Source: Pseudomonas taiwanensis
GTDB taxonomy: Bacteria; Pseudomonadota; Gammaproteobacteria; Pseudomonadales; Pseudomonadaceae
Reading direction: 5' to 3'
Assembly: GCF_013393345.1 (NCBI RefSeq)
Contig: NZ_QJRF01000034.1
Location: 60,112 to 124,111, forward strand
DNA: 64,000 nucleotides
In this document: positions 1 to 8,377 of the stretch, piece after piece
How positions within the stretch are numbered: position 1 is the first letter of the stretch
Layout: each line of letters starts with the position of its first letter
Notes under the pieces: generated by a model
Databases searched by the model: none
Told to the model about the DNA's origin: nothing
Seen by the model: the letters and a program-made list of their open reading frames with translations, nothing else
Translations under genes and position numbers: made by a program

Positions 1-438
1 TTCGGTCCCGACTGCATCGCCTGGGCTGAGGGACTACCGCACTTGCTGCGCAATGGTCACGAAGTACGCAATGACCTGAGTGAGCAAAATTTGTCCGCAG
101 GAAGCGCCGTCCTGGTAGGCACGACCGTTCTTCAGCCCTACTTGAAGACGGAGCTCTGTGCACCTGGCCAATGCATGGCGATGACGAGCATCGCCTACCG
201 TCTTGCCCTCACGGCTGCTGGCGATGCAGTGTGTGCCATCTCGTTGGATGCTTTGTCTGCACACGACGTTGTGGCAGGGCACGCGCTACTGCGTGCGTGT
301 GGCGGGGTCCTGCTGAACCAGGATGGGCAGGCAATTACGTACGGCACTGAAGCAACCATGATCACTGCCTCGCAGCATTGTCTGGGTGGCGCACCGCAAG
401 CCTGCGCAGTGCTACTGCATCGCGAATGGATTACTTAG
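1..438 (+). CDS. Inositol monophosphatase-family protein, C-terminal part (5' end outside window)
   Basis: The frame is open from base 1 and stops at TAG 436-438, so about 145 C-terminal residues are visible. The part SAHDVVAG followed by LLRACGG and a DG pair resembles the C-terminal metal-site block of the inositol monophosphatase/CysQ/HisN superfamily (usually W-D-x-A-A-G, then ..EAGG...D..G). The aspartate of the WD pair is kept, but the tryptophan is replaced by histidine. Members remove phosphate from sugar or nucleotide phosphates using Mg2+. The metal-binding residues of the N-terminal half lie outside the window, so neither activity nor substrate can be judged. It sits in accessory DNA beside a broken umuC, so it may be part of a horizontally acquired block. 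Family assignment is from motif reading only. Confidence 0.55.
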   Translation, partial: FGPDCIAWAEGLPHLLRNGHEVRNDLSEQNLSAGSAVLVGTTVLQPYLKTELCAPGQCMAMTSIAYRLALTAAGDAVCAISLDALSAHDVVAGHALLRACGGVLLNQDGQAITYGTEATMITASQHCLGGAPQACAVLLHREWIT

Positions 439-487
439 GAGCGCAACCAGTCCTTGCGCAGCAGCCAGGCCGCATTTCCGATTTGCA

Positions 488-538
488 GGATGCCGCATTC
501 TTGTCCTCCGTGTGAGCGAGGATAAGAATGCGGTATCC
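488..538. repeat. Long near-perfect inverted repeat (hairpin)
   Basis: Arms at 488-508 and 518-538 are 21 bases each with a 9-base loop (509-517). Nineteen positions are Watson-Crick pairs and the other two (492/534, 503/523) would be G-U pairs in a plus-strand RNA. No T-run follows on either side, so it is not a standard terminator. It lies 50 bases after the stop of the phosphatase-like gene and before the 3' end of the umuC remnant. It could be a REP-like or mobile-element-derived palindrome. The function is unknown. Confidence 0.8.
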
Positions 539-595
539 CGTACAAACGGCGTTAATGGTCAGAAGGAGCCGGTAGCGAAGGGCTGCCTCGCATAC

Positions 596-1213
596 TCACG
601 AGACAGTCCAAAGCTGATCCACCCTCGTCGTAAAGCTCTGACTCATCAGCTCCCGCCTCATCCCCCAGTCCGGCGCCACGGGCACCCCGCCCGGCCGGAC
701 TGTCCCCTTCCCCCATCGCACATTGATGGCATCCATCACCGCCATAGCCTTGCTCGCCCGCTCCGGCTGGACGGGCGCGAACAGATCGCCGGTGAACTCG
801 CCCGGCTGGCGTAGATCCAGGAGCAGCACCTCGGCCTTGCTGAAGGCGAAGCCGGCCCGATAGACCAGCTCCAGCCCCTCGCAGGCAGCCTTGGTGATCA
901 GCCGAGTGTCATCGGTGGGGTACGGCAGCTCGACGGCGACGCCCTTGGCGAACTTGGGTTCGTCCGGATTGAACATGCCGGTGCGGATGCTCACTCGCAC
1001 CTGCTTGCACATCGAGCCCTGGGCCCGGAGCTTTTCGCATGCCCGGGCAGCATAGGTGGCCACCGCCTCGCGAATGGGCGCCAGGTCATGCAGGCGCTTG
1101 CCAAACATCCTGCTGCAGCAGATCTCCTGCTTGCGCGGGGCAGCGTCCTCCAGCTCCAGGCAGGCGACTCCTCGCAGCTCGCGCGCAGTCTTCGGGGAGA
1201 TCGTCGACCCCAC
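596..1213 (-). pseudogene. umuC/rulB-like DNA polymerase V subunit, C-terminal remnant
   Basis: About 200 residues match the C-terminal half of UmuC/RulB (Y-family translesion polymerase, normally about 420 residues). Visible blocks are ELRGVACLELE, SRMFGKRL, VSIRTGMFNP, LPYPTDDTR, KAEVLLLDLRQPGEF and the normal C-terminal end GMRRELMSQSFTTRVDQLW. The catalytic palm and fingers (the N-terminal half) are missing. Homology begins only a few codons after the first ATG of the frame, at ELRG, and the upstream DNA (1214-1262) is unrelated. No umuD/rulA partner is present. The remaining part is the little-finger/C-terminal region and cannot polymerise DNA. The cut lies next to a tandem repeat at 1226-1259, which suggests loss by insertion or excision of a mobile element. 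Confidence 0.85.
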
Positions 1214-1225
1214 AAAATGAGAGGG

Positions 1226-1259
1226 GTTACGGAAACGATGTAAAAGTTACGGAAATGAT
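1226..1259. repeat. Two direct repeats at the umuC break, possible mobile-element end
   Basis: The 14-base unit GTTACGGAAA(C/T)GAT occurs at 1226-1239 and again at 1246-1259, one mismatch apart and with a 20-base period. It sits exactly between the truncated 5' side of umuC and the tRNA terminator. Short tandem motifs of this kind occur in the terminal regions of some insertion sequences (the IS21 family has multiple terminal repeats). That identification is inference. Confidence 0.55.
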
Positions 1260-1271
1260 CCGCTAGTGGGG

Positions 1272-1310
1272 AAAAGAAAAAACCCCGTAGATTTTTGATC
1301 TACGGGGCTT
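1272..1310 (-). terminator. Rho-independent terminator of the tRNA-Gly/tRNA-Cys transcript
   Basis: A 10-base-pair stem (1283-1292 with 1298-1307) has a 5-base loop. On the minus strand it is followed by a T-rich run (complement of 1272-1282). It lies just after the 3' end of tRNA-Cys, so it ends the minus-strand transcript. Confidence 0.9.
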
Positions 1311-1316
1311 TTTAGA

Positions 1317-1390
1317 TGGAGGCCGAAGTCGGAATCGAACCGGCGTACACGGATTTGCAATCCGCTGCATGACCACTCTGCCATCCGGCC
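1317..1390 (-). tRNA. tRNA-Cys (GCA)
   Basis: The reverse complement folds as a standard 74-base cloverleaf. The acceptor stem GGCCGGA pairs with TTCGGCC, the anticodon loop reads TTGCAAA with anticodon GCA, the T-loop is GGTTCGATTCC, and the 3' CCA is encoded (1317-1319). It lies 40 bases downstream of tRNA-Gly and is probably cotranscribed with it and pgsA. Confidence 0.97.
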
Positions 1391-1430
1391 TAACAATAAC
1401 GCCGCTTGCGGCGGCGTCATCGCGTGAAAC

Positions 1431-1506
<76 letters not shown>

Positions 1507-1575
1507 TTTGTCGTGTTGACGGGCGCCATTCTATAGATTCATGAACAGCCGTCAACCCCTTGATTCAAAAAACTT

Positions 1576-2136
1576 TTATTTTTCCTTCGGGTCGGTGCTG
1601 AGGTGCGGCAAAGCGGCTAGCAGGTAGTGCAGCATGGACCAGAGGGTAAGTGCGGCAGCGAGGATCAGCAGGAAATATCCAACGCCGACCCAGAAGGTGA
1701 GCAGCGGCGGATTGGCCAGAAGAATGACCAGCGCCACCATCTGCGCCGCAGTCTTCCATTTGCCCAGGTTGGACACCGCAACATGGGCACGCGCACCTAG
1801 CTCCGCCATCCACTCACGCAGGGCCGACACCACGATCTCGCGACCAATGATGGTGGCAGCAGGTAGCGTCAGCCAGAGGTTGTGGTGCTCTTCCACCAGC
1901 AGCACCAGCGCTACCGCCACCATCAGCTTGTCAGCCACCGGATCGAGGAAGGCACCAAAGGGCGTGCTTTGCTGCCAACGCCGCGCCAGGTAGCCATCGA
2001 ACCAGTCGGTGACCGCCGCGATGGCAAAGACTGCACTGGCTGCCAGATAGCTCCAGGAGAACGGCAGATAGAAAAGCAGGATGAAGACGGGAATGAGCAG
2101 TACGCGCAGAACGGTGAGCAGGTTAGGAATATTCAT
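1576..2136 (-). CDS. pgsA: CDP-diacylglycerol-glycerol-3-phosphate 3-phosphatidyltransferase
   Basis: This inner-membrane enzyme makes phosphatidylglycerophosphate from CDP-diacylglycerol and glycerol 3-phosphate, the committed step to phosphatidylglycerol and cardiolipin. The product has 186 residues, the usual length. The CDP-alcohol phosphotransferase signature is complete: D44, D47-G48, A51-R52, G61, D65 and D69, with the aspartates binding the metal ion. Several hydrophobic segments span the length. It follows uvrC by 32 bases on the same strand and precedes tRNA-Gly, so uvrC-pgsA-tRNA cotranscription is likely. This order is conserved in Pseudomonas. Confidence 0.97.
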   Translation of the reverse strand: MNIPNLLTVLRVLLIPVFILLFYLPFSWSYLAASAVFAIAAVTDWFDGYLARRWQQSTPFGAFLDPVADKLMVAVALVLLVEEHHNLWLTLPAATIIGREIVVSALREWMAELGARAHVAVSNLGKWKTAAQMVALVILLANPPLLTFWVGVGYFLLILAAALTLWSMLHYLLAALPHLSTDPKEK

Positions 2137-2168
2137 CGTTACGGCTGGTTCTGAAGGAAGGCCGCATT

Positions 2169-3992
2169 CTACTCGCTGTGCAGAGCGGCATAAATCGACT
2201 CAGCAAGCTTTTTGCTGATGCCCGGTGCCTTGGCGATCTCTTCGATGCTCGCGCGGCTGAGTTCCTGCAGTCCGCCAAAGTGCTTGAGCAACTCGCGGCG
2301 TCGCTTGGGCCCTACTCCAGCCACGTCTTCCAGGCTCGAGGTACGCCGCGCTTTGCCACGCCGGGCGCGGTGGCCGGTGATGGCAAAACGGTGAGCCTCG
2401 TCGCGAATCTGCTGGATCAGGTGCAAAGCGGGAGAGTCCGCTGGCAGCGTGAACTCGTGCGCAGCATCGTTCAGGTAGAGCGTTTCGAAACCGGGCTTGC
2501 GAGTCACGCCCTTGGCGACGCCGAGCAGAATCAGCTCCGGCACGGCCAGTTCCTTCAATACTTCCTGGGCCATGGCCAACTGACCCTTGCCGCCATCCAC
2601 CAGCAGGATATCGGGCAGCTTGCCTTCCCCGTCCTTGAGCTTGCCGAAGCGGCGCGAGAGCGCCTGGTGCATGGCGGCGTAGTCGTCACCCGCGGTGACG
2701 CCCTCGATGTTGTAGCGTCGATAGTCCGACTTCAGTGCGCCCTCAGGGCCGAAGACTACGCATGACGCGACAGTGGCCTCACCACTGGAATGGCTGATGT
2801 CGTAGCACTCCAGGCGCTGCGGCGCTTCATCCAGACCGAGGGCCTCGGCCAAGGCTTCGAAGCGAGCCGCAGTGTGCTGCCGGTTGGCCAGGCGCGCGGC
2901 CAACGCTTGCTCCGCGTTGGTGACTGCCAGCTGTTGCCAGCGTGCGCGCGTGCCACGCACCCGATGACTGATGTCCAGCTCCCGACCACGTAATTCGGCC
3001 AGTGCTGCGATCAGTGTCGGGAAGTCTTCATGGGTTGCATTGACGATGAGTTCGCTGGGCAGATCGCGCTCCTGGTTGCCCAGGTAGTACTGGGCGATGA
3101 ACGCCACCAGCACGTCCGCAGATTCTTCTTCGATGCCGACCTGGGGGAAGAAATTCTTGCTGCCCAGCACACGTCCACCGCGAACGCTGATCAGGTGGAC
3201 ACAAGCACCGCCCGGCGTCGCGATGGCAGCGACTACGTCGATATCGCCGGTGCCGCCTTCCATGCTTTGCTGGTCCTGCACCCGCCGCAGGATGGCAATC
3301 TGGTCGCGAAGCTCGGCCGCGCGCTCGAAATCGAGTTTCTGTGCCGCCCCTTCCATTGCCGTGGACAGCTCCTGGGTCAGCGCATTGCTACGCCCTTCCA
3401 GGAACATCACGGAGTGCCGCACGTCTTCGGCGTATTCCGCCGGGTCCACCAGTGCAACGCAGGGTGCCTTGCAGCGCTTGATCTGGTACTGCAGGCAAGG
3501 CCGGGTGCGGTTCTTGTAGTAGCTGTCTTCACACTGACGGACCAGGAAAGCCTTCTGCAGCAGGTTGAGGCTTTCGCGGATGGCACCGGCACTGGGATAA
3601 GGACCGAAATAGCGGCCCTTCTTCTTTTTCGCGCCCCGGTGGATGCTGAGTCTCGGAAAGTCGCCATCGCTCAGGTGCACATAGGGATAGGACTTATCGT
3701 CCCGCAGCAGGATGTTGTAAGGCGGCCGCCATTCCTTGATGAGCGTCTGCTCCAGCAGGAGCGCTTCAGTCTCATTGGCGGTAATGGTGGTCTCGACCTG
3801 GACGATCCGCGCCACCAGGGCTGCGGTCTTGGGCGCCAGCCCGGTCTTGCGGAAGTAGCTGGCGAGACGCTTCTTCAGGTTCTTCGCCTTGCCCACATAA
3901 AGCAGCTTGCCGCCCGCATCGAGCATCCGGTAAACACCCGGACGACCGCTGCAGGCGGCTAGGAAAGCACTTGCGTCGAAGGAGTCGGACAT
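2169..3992 (-). CDS. uvrC: UvrABC excinuclease subunit C
   Basis: UvrC makes both incisions in nucleotide excision repair after UvrA and UvrB find the lesion. At 607 residues it has the family length. The GIY-YIG nuclease that cuts 3' of the lesion is at about 16-95 (GVYRML...[13 protein letters not shown]). A UVR domain that contacts UvrB is near 205-240 ([17 protein letters not shown]). The RNase-H-like nuclease for the 5' cut contains LECYDISH and [13 protein letters not shown] double helix-hairpin-helix ends the protein ([18 protein letters not shown], then [10 protein letters not shown]). It starts one base after the gacA stop codon, the same gacA-uvrC coupling known from enteric uvrY-uvrC. 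Confidence 0.98.
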   Translation of the reverse strand: MSDSFDASAFLAACSGRPGVYRMLDAGGKLLYVGKAKNLKKRLASYFRKTGLAPKTAALVARIVQVETTITANETEALLLEQTLIKEWRPPYNILLRDDKSYPYVHLSDGDFPRLSIHRGAKKKKGRYFGPYPSAGAIRESLNLLQKAFLVRQCEDSYYKNRTRPCLQYQIKRCKAPCVALVDPAEYAEDVRHSVMFLEGRSNALTQELSTAMEGAAQKLDFERAAELRDQIAILRRVQDQQSMEGGTGDIDVVAAIATPGGACVHLISVRGGRVLGSKNFFPQVGIEEESADVLVAFIAQYYLGNQERDLPSELIVNATHEDFPTLIAALAELRGRELDISHRVRGTRARWQQLAVTNAEQALAARLANRQHTAARFEALAEALGLDEAPQRLECYDISHSSGEATVASCVVFGPEGALKSDYRRYNIEGVTAGDDYAAMHQALSRRFGKLKDGEGKLPDILLVDGGKGQLAMAQEVLKELAVPELILLGVAKGVTRKPGFETLYLNDAAHEFTLPADSPALHLIQQIRDEAHRFAITGHRARRGKARRTSSLEDVAGVGPKRRRELLKHFGGLQELSRASIEEIAKAPGISKKLAESIYAALHSE

Positions 3993-3993
3993 C

Positions 3994-4638
3994 TTAGCTG
4001 ACGGCGTCTACCATGCCGTGCCGAACGGCCAGCAACGCCAACTCGACATCGCTGGAAATCGAAAGCTTGTCGAAGATTCGATAGCGGTACGTATTCACCG
4101 TCTTCGGCGACAGGCAGAGCTTGTCCGAAATGCTCTGCACCTTTTGGCAGTTGGCGATCATCAGGGCGATCTGAATTTCGCGCTCTGAAAGCAGATCGAA
4201 TGGAGAGCCGCTGGCCTGGGGCTGAAAGGACTTGAGCGCCAATTGCTGGGCGATCTGTGGGCTGATGAACCGATGCCCTGCGAAGACCTGGCGAATCGCC
4301 TGGATCATCTCTTCCAGGGCCGCGCCCTTCGTCAGGTAGCCGGCCGCACCGGCCTGTAGCAGACGAGTCGGGAAGGGATCTTCCTCACAGGCAGTCACCG
4401 CGACCACCTTGATGTCGGTGTGGCTGCGCAGAAGCTTGCGAGTAGCCTCCAGACCGCCGATGCCTGGCATCTTGACGTCCATGAGGACGACATCGGGCTT
4501 GAGTTCCCGTGCTTTCTTGAGTGCTTCCTCACCGCTATCGGCCTGCCCTACCACCTGCAGGCCATCGATATCGGCCAGCATGCGGGTAATCCCCGTTCTT
4601 ACTAGATCGTGGTCATCGACCACCAGCACCCTAATCAA
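3994..4638 (-). CDS. gacA: Response regulator GacA (TTG start)
   Basis: GacA is the DNA-binding partner of the sensor kinase GacS. In pseudomonads it drives transcription of small RNAs (RsmY/RsmZ type) that titrate RsmA and so control secondary metabolism and virulence. The receiver domain (1-120) has D8, D9 and phospho-acceptor D54 in VLMDVKMPG. The LuxR-type helix-turn-helix is in the last 65 residues ([12 protein letters not shown]..., [17 protein letters not shown]). I start it at TTG 4638, giving 214 residues beginning (M)IRVLVVDDH, because an AGAGG lies five bases upstream and known GacA proteins start here. A further upstream ATG at 4680 would add 14 residues not typical of the family. 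A TTG start is known for gacA in other pseudomonads. Confidence 0.95.
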   Translation of the reverse strand: MIRVLVVDDHDLVRTGITRMLADIDGLQVVGQADSGEEALKKARELKPDVVLMDVKMPGIGGLEATRKLLRSHTDIKVVAVTACEEDPFPTRLLQAGAAGYLTKGAALEEMIQAIRQVFAGHRFISPQIAQQLALKSFQPQASGSPFDLLSEREIQIALMIANCQKVQSISDKLCLSPKTVNTYRYRIFDKLSISSDVELALLAVRHGMVDAVS

Positions 4639-4889
4639 GCGACACCTCTTCAGTGCATCGCGCGCTGCCTGGGGCAGCAAGCTTGTTCAAATGAAGCTCA
4701 CATTAGCAAATGACCAGAGATTGACCTAGCTCCAGTTTCAACACACGTCAAAGGAGCAGCGCCAATTTCTCAACCGAGAAATACCAGACAGAGATCGAAT
4801 CAGATACTGAATGTGGGAAGAATCCGAATAAATACAGATGATTACGCGCTATTCAGGATGTGGATGATAAGAAAAGCGGGCACGGAATG

Positions 4890-4923
4890 CGAGGGTGTCC
4901 CTGTAAAGCCAGGGACACCCTCG
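4890..4923 (-). terminator. Perfect 14-bp hairpin after the Sco-like gene
   Basis: Arms 4890-4903 and 4910-4923 pair perfectly, with a 6-base loop. It starts seven bases after the stop codon of the Sco-like gene (minus strand), where a terminator is expected. The T-rich stretch on the minus strand comes only about 12 bases later, so it is not a classical intrinsic terminator. It may act as one anyway or protect the mRNA end. Confidence 0.6.
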
Positions 4924-4929
4924 AATTCG

Positions 4930-5559
4930 TCACGAGGTTGCTACCCATTCGCGATCGACGTGGTTCAACGTGGCAAGGATGTGCTGCGGTCCGGTCAGTG
5001 CAGGTGCCATGGTCCAGCGTTCGTAACTGTCGTTCCCCATGCGCACGAGCCCGGTGTGACTGGTCAGATTGCGATCGACCTCGGGATCGATATCGTAGAA
5101 GCCCAGGCTGAAGCGAATGGCCTCGATGTCTTCGGGCGCTCCGGTAAGGAATTCCCAGCCCCGACCGACGTGGTACTTCTCGACATAGGCCTTGAGCACG
5201 TCGGGCGTATCAAGCAATGGCTGCAGGGTAATGGAGTGCATGAACACACTGTGCCCCACCCGGTCACCCAGCAGTTGCTGGAACTGGCGCAGGTTTGCCG
5301 TCATGGTCGGGCATTTGCCGGTGCATTGCGTGTACATCATGTTGAAGGTGACAACCTTGCCGCGAATGAGGTCGTCATAAAACCGCACCCTGCGGCCCTC
5401 GTGGGTATAAAGCGTGACATTGGGAAAGGGAATTGCCCCCGCCCCTTTTGCATAGGCGGTTTCGACCATCCCATCGCCGCCGCGCATGGCTGCCCAACCA
5501 GCCAGCAAGGTAGCCGCACCACCCATTCCAGCCAGCATCTTTCTTCGCGTGTTCATCAT
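4930..5559 (-). CDS. Sco1/SenC/PrrC-like copper/redox protein, exported
   Basis: Sco proteins are thioredoxin-fold copper chaperones or thiol reductases at the membrane or in the periplasm. From ATG 5559 the product has 209 residues. GGAGG lies just upstream, and an earlier in-frame ATG at 5589 has no such site. An N-terminal TRRKMLAGMGGAATLLAGWAA resembles a Tat-type signal. The copper-binding CxxxC is C79 and C83 in CTGKCPTM, and a histidine at 168 (LTSHTGLV) is well placed as the third ligand. It follows the multicopper oxidase by 36 bases on the same strand, so the pair is probably one operon. The protein may load copper into the oxidase, which is inferred from proximity and family. It could instead serve cytochrome oxidase. 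Confidence 0.85.
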   Translation of the reverse strand: MMNTRRKMLAGMGGAATLLAGWAAMRGGDGMVETAYAKGAGAIPFPNVTLYTHEGRRVRFYDDLIRGKVVTFNMMYTQCTGKCPTMTANLRQFQQLLGDRVGHSVFMHSITLQPLLDTPDVLKAYVEKYHVGRGWEFLTGAPEDIEAIRFSLGFYDIDPEVDRNLTSHTGLVRMGNDSYERWTMAPALTGPQHILATLNHVDREWVATS

Positions 5560-5595
5560 GATTCCTCCCACCTCGAAAATGCTCCGCAATCGGCC

Positions 5596-7383
5596 TCAGA
5601 CGATGTCCCAACGCAGCATCATCGAATGGTCCTCGTGGATCAGGTTGTGGCAGTGCATGGGGTACTTGCCCTTGTAGTCGCGGAAACGCAGGAATATCCG
5701 CAACGTGGTGAACGGCTCGACCACATAGACATCCTTGCGCCCTTGCTCATGGGGCGGGATGGGCACGCTGACACCCCTGACGAGCTTCTGCAGGATTCGT
5801 CCTTCTTCGAAATGGATGTGAATGGGGTGGCTCCAGCCATCATCGACGTTGGACAGCTCCCAGATCTCATACCCGCCCTTGGGAATCTGTGCCCTCGCCA
5901 CATTCACATCGACGAACAGCTTGTTGATCGCCCACATGCCCCTGTCGCGCTCGAAGATCCAGCGACGAACCGGCGCCGTGTCGATCTCGGCCTGGGTAAT
6001 CACTGGCAACGGCCGCAGAGTTGCCGGCACCCGACTCAGATCCTGGGCTGGCGCATAACGATCGACGACTATCTTCAGCACGCGATCGCCCGGATCCTTG
6101 ATGTCCTTGGGACGACGGGTTTCGATCTGACGCATGCGGTTGACCAGATAGAGCTGCGTACCGATCACATACTTCGAGAAATCGACCACTATGTCCGCGC
6201 GCTCGGCAACGCCCAGCGTCACGTTGGTCTGATTGAGCAGCGGTGCCGGGAACAGGTTTCCGTCATTGGAGATGTGAGTGAACTTCTGCATCACGTTGGT
6301 CGGTGACACCAGAGCGAAATTATAGAAACGGCTCGGGCCCGTGTTCAGCAAGCGGAAACGGTACTTGCGGGCGGCCACCCGCAGAACCGGTTCGATTCGG
6401 CCATTCACCGCCACCTTGTCGCCCAGCACCCCTTCCGGATTGACCTGGTCGTAGAACAGCCTGCCGTTCGCATCGAAACGCCGATCATTGAAGTTCAGCG
6501 GGTAGTCGTACGGATAGCTCGGCAGGCGCAGCGCATTGGGATTCGGATCGGCCTCATTTCCCGAATCCAGCTCATCGAACATGCAGTAGAACCCCGCCAG
6601 CCCGAGGTAGAGGTTGGGTGCGGTGAAGTCCAGCGTGTGATCGTGATAGAACAGCGTGCCGAGGGCTTCGGTAGGGTCTCCGACCAGGTCCTGACGTGCT
6701 TCGAACCCCGCCTTCACGTTCGAGTACAGGTGATCCTTGAATCTGCCGTTGGCCGAGAGCGTCGGGCCATGTTTGGTGGGGCTGTAATAGTCACCCGGGA
6801 AACCATCGCTCTCCGATCCGCAATGCAGGTTATGCAAGTGAGTCGAGATCTCCGGCGTACCGAAGCCCACATGGTTCTGCGGCAGCTTGTTATGGATACG
6901 ACAGATCAGCGGGCGCCCATAGCGTGCAAAGAACGTCGCGCTGGGCATGCTGTGGTCCGGATTGCTATTGGCCTGGTAGCCCCAGATCCGCTGCGGTGGA
7001 TAGGACGGGCTGTAGACCCAGTCATTTCGCTCCGTGGCACTGATCTCGTAAAGCAATGCACCCGGCCCGAACTGCGCCCAGCGCTGGTGAGGGTTGCGCC
7101 CTGCCTCGCCTCCGGCAACGTTGGCAACCTCAGTAGGTGGCGGACTCAGTGACGATACCGGGCCCGCCGGAGTGATCTGCGTCGGCAGTTCGTGGGCCCA
7201 GGGAACGGTTGGTGGACTTGGCGGGAATACCGGTGGCGCAGTTTCAGCTCGCACCTTCGTACCCGTCATCAGCAGAGGCGCCGCCATCGTCGCTGCTGTC
7301 AGTTTCAGAAATTTCCTTCTCCCCTCGCCGTCAGCCTGTTCCTCAGACCGACCTGTCGCGTGCTCGCAGTCAGGGCGTTTCAT
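5596..7383 (-). CDS. Tat-exported multicopper oxidase (CotA/bilirubin oxidase-like)
   Basis: This 595-residue three-domain cupredoxin oxidase would oxidise phenols, bilirubin-like compounds or metal ions and reduce oxygen to water. A Tat signal is visible at 22-47 (RRKFLKLTAATMAAPL). All four copper-ligand blocks are intact: HLH at 182-184, HDH at 248-250, HPIHIH near 520, and HCHNLIHEDHSMM at 577-589, where C578 is the type 1 copper ligand and M588 a likely axial ligand. The start has GGAGAGAG two bases upstream. The 36-base gap to the Sco-like gene suggests one transcript with a copper chaperone. Some Pseudomonas multicopper oxidases act on Mn(II) or aromatic substrates. The substrate here cannot be read from sequence. 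It occupies the gacA to tRNA-Ser interval. Confidence 0.92.
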   Translation of the reverse strand: MKRPDCEHATGRSEEQADGEGRRKFLKLTAATMAAPLLMTGTKVRAETAPPVFPPSPPTVPWAHELPTQITPAGPVSSLSPPPTEVANVAGGEAGRNPHQRWAQFGPGALLYEISATERNDWVYSPSYPPQRIWGYQANSNPDHSMPSATFFARYGRPLICRIHNKLPQNHVGFGTPEISTHLHNLHCGSESDGFPGDYYSPTKHGPTLSANGRFKDHLYSNVKAGFEARQDLVGDPTEALGTLFYHDHTLDFTAPNLYLGLAGFYCMFDELDSGNEADPNPNALRLPSYPYDYPLNFNDRRFDANGRLFYDQVNPEGVLGDKVAVNGRIEPVLRVAARKYRFRLLNTGPSRFYNFALVSPTNVMQKFTHISNDGNLFPAPLLNQTNVTLGVAERADIVVDFSKYVIGTQLYLVNRMRQIETRRPKDIKDPGDRVLKIVVDRYAPAQDLSRVPATLRPLPVITQAEIDTAPVRRWIFERDRGMWAINKLFVDVNVARAQIPKGGYEIWELSNVDDGWSHPIHIHFEEGRILQKLVRGVSVPIPPHEQGRKDVYVVEPFTTLRIFLRFRDYKGKYPMHCHNLIHEDHSMMLRWDIV

Positions 7384-7862
7384 GACTCTCTCCAGTTGCT
7401 GGCCCTAAACACTGGACGGACGCCTTATGGCGTCTCTAGAGGAACTGCACCAGTGAATATCTGGGCTGTTTGAGCGTTTACTCGTTCTTGTTTAGCGCCG
7501 CATAACGTCAATAACCTGACTAAAGTGCAGATGTTTCAAAATGTAAATGCCAATGGTCATCCGATTGACGCGCCCGTCTGACAGCGATGAAACGCCCGAG
7601 ATAGAGCGGCTGGAGAGATAGGGAGGGAGACAGCCAAGCCGCCACTCAGGGATGAGCGGTCAAACACTTGCGCTGAAGGGCTGGAAATGTAACGAAATCG
7701 AGAAAACTCCCGCGCCCAGAAGCCCGGGAACGAGTCGCATGACGAATGCTTGGCGACATGAAAGCGACCCTCGAAATGATCCGTATCGAGATCCAGGTTG
7801 CGGGGTCGGCAAGGTCCAGCTATCAAAAATGTTCCACTTCTACCTACACAAGGAGTTCCACC
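7384..7862. other. Intergenic stretch upstream of the multicopper oxidase and the 66-codon gene
   Basis: These 479 bases separate the divergent oxidase and the small gene at 7863. They must contain the oxidase promoter. I see no strong -35/-10 pair, no long palindrome and no tRNA-like or coding signal. Open frames on both strands here have no recognisable product. Confidence 0.5.
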
Positions 7863-8063
7863 ATGAGTGCACGCTTCTCGGTGAAAAGGGTCCCGAATGT
7901 TCAGGCCAGAGGGATCAGAAATGGTGAAGTTCTCGGAGGAACAGCGCTGGATGCCTATTGGTACCGGATTATCGACCGGGCCACCGGCAACTTTGTCGGC
8001 GACAAGCATCAGGAAGAAGCCGTGGCGATAGGCGAATGCCAGAGGCTGAACACCAGAACCTGA
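7863..8063 (+). CDS. Small protein of unknown function (66 residues)
   Basis: I do not recognise this gene. The start ATG 7863 has AAGGAG eight bases upstream, which is the main reason to believe it. The predicted protein is soluble and basic at the N-terminus (MSARFSVKRVP). It has an aromatic stretch (LDAYWYRIID) and no signal peptide or membrane segment. It ends just before a hairpin repeat (8071-8141) that has a diverged second copy after the integrase remnant at 9866. It may therefore be cargo or flanking DNA of the decayed element at tRNA-Ser. A longer frame upstream to 7746 exists but lacks a ribosome site. Confidence 0.55.
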   Translation: MSARFSVKRVPNVQARGIRNGEVLGGTALDAYWYRIIDRATGNFVGDKHQEEAVAIGECQRLNTRT

Positions 8064-8070
8064 AGCGCCC

Positions 8071-8141
8071 AAAACGAAACTGGGGGCCGCTCTTTCGAGG
8101 CGGCCCCCAGTACCTTCTGTTTCCAAGGGTTCCAGAACGCT
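8071..8141. repeat. Left copy of a diverged hairpin direct repeat
   Basis: A 12-bp stem (8079-8090 with 8100-8111) carries the loop TCTTTCGAG. The surrounding 70 bases match 9866-9939 over most positions, including the common part CTCTTTCGAG and the downstream GTT.CC.A.G.GTTCC pattern. The two copies lie in the same orientation and enclose higBA, the antitoxin fragment and the integrase fragment. It may be a boundary of a former element or a terminator shared by related genes. Confidence 0.75.
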
Positions 8142-8341
8142 GCATCGTCGTCAAAAAAGGGAATTTCTTCGCAAAGTTTTCGGCGGCTGGTTCATGGGCG
8201 GGCCCACGCGCACGCCATCAGATTGGCAAGACGAAAAGTGGCTGGGGAGCAGGTGGTGCACGGTTGGGCGATGGGGGCATGACGACCGCAATGGCGCTCG
8301 AAAACACCCGACGTACCCCACTAGAGTCGAGCCCTCCAAAG

Positions 8342-8377
8342 TTGACAATTTAGCAACCTCGCCCTAAGGTTGCTAAA
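8342..8377 (+). promoter_or_regulatory. higBA promoter with overlapping operator palindrome
   Basis: A perfect consensus -35 TTGACA (8342-8347) is followed after 17 bases by TAAGGT (8365-8370) as the -10. A perfect 11-base inverted repeat, TTTAGCAACCT (8349-8359) and AGGTTGCTAAA (8367-8377), with a 7-base spacer covers the spacer and -10. HigA-type antitoxins repress their own operon by binding such palindromes, so this is the likely operator. The toxin start codon follows at 8396. Confidence 0.8.

Noticed and set aside
441..560. Integron attC site around the hairpin at 488-538
   Set aside because: The ends do not show the complementary RYYYAAC and GTTRRRY core sites; only a GTTAATG-like string occurs on the right.
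4813..6306. A 497-codon plus-strand frame over the Sco-like and oxidase genes
   Set aside because: Both minus-strand genes have signals, motifs and ribosome sites; this frame has none.
7557..8126. A 189-codon minus-strand frame over the 66-codon gene
   Set aside because: It has no recognisable domain or ribosome site, and it runs through the hairpin repeat.
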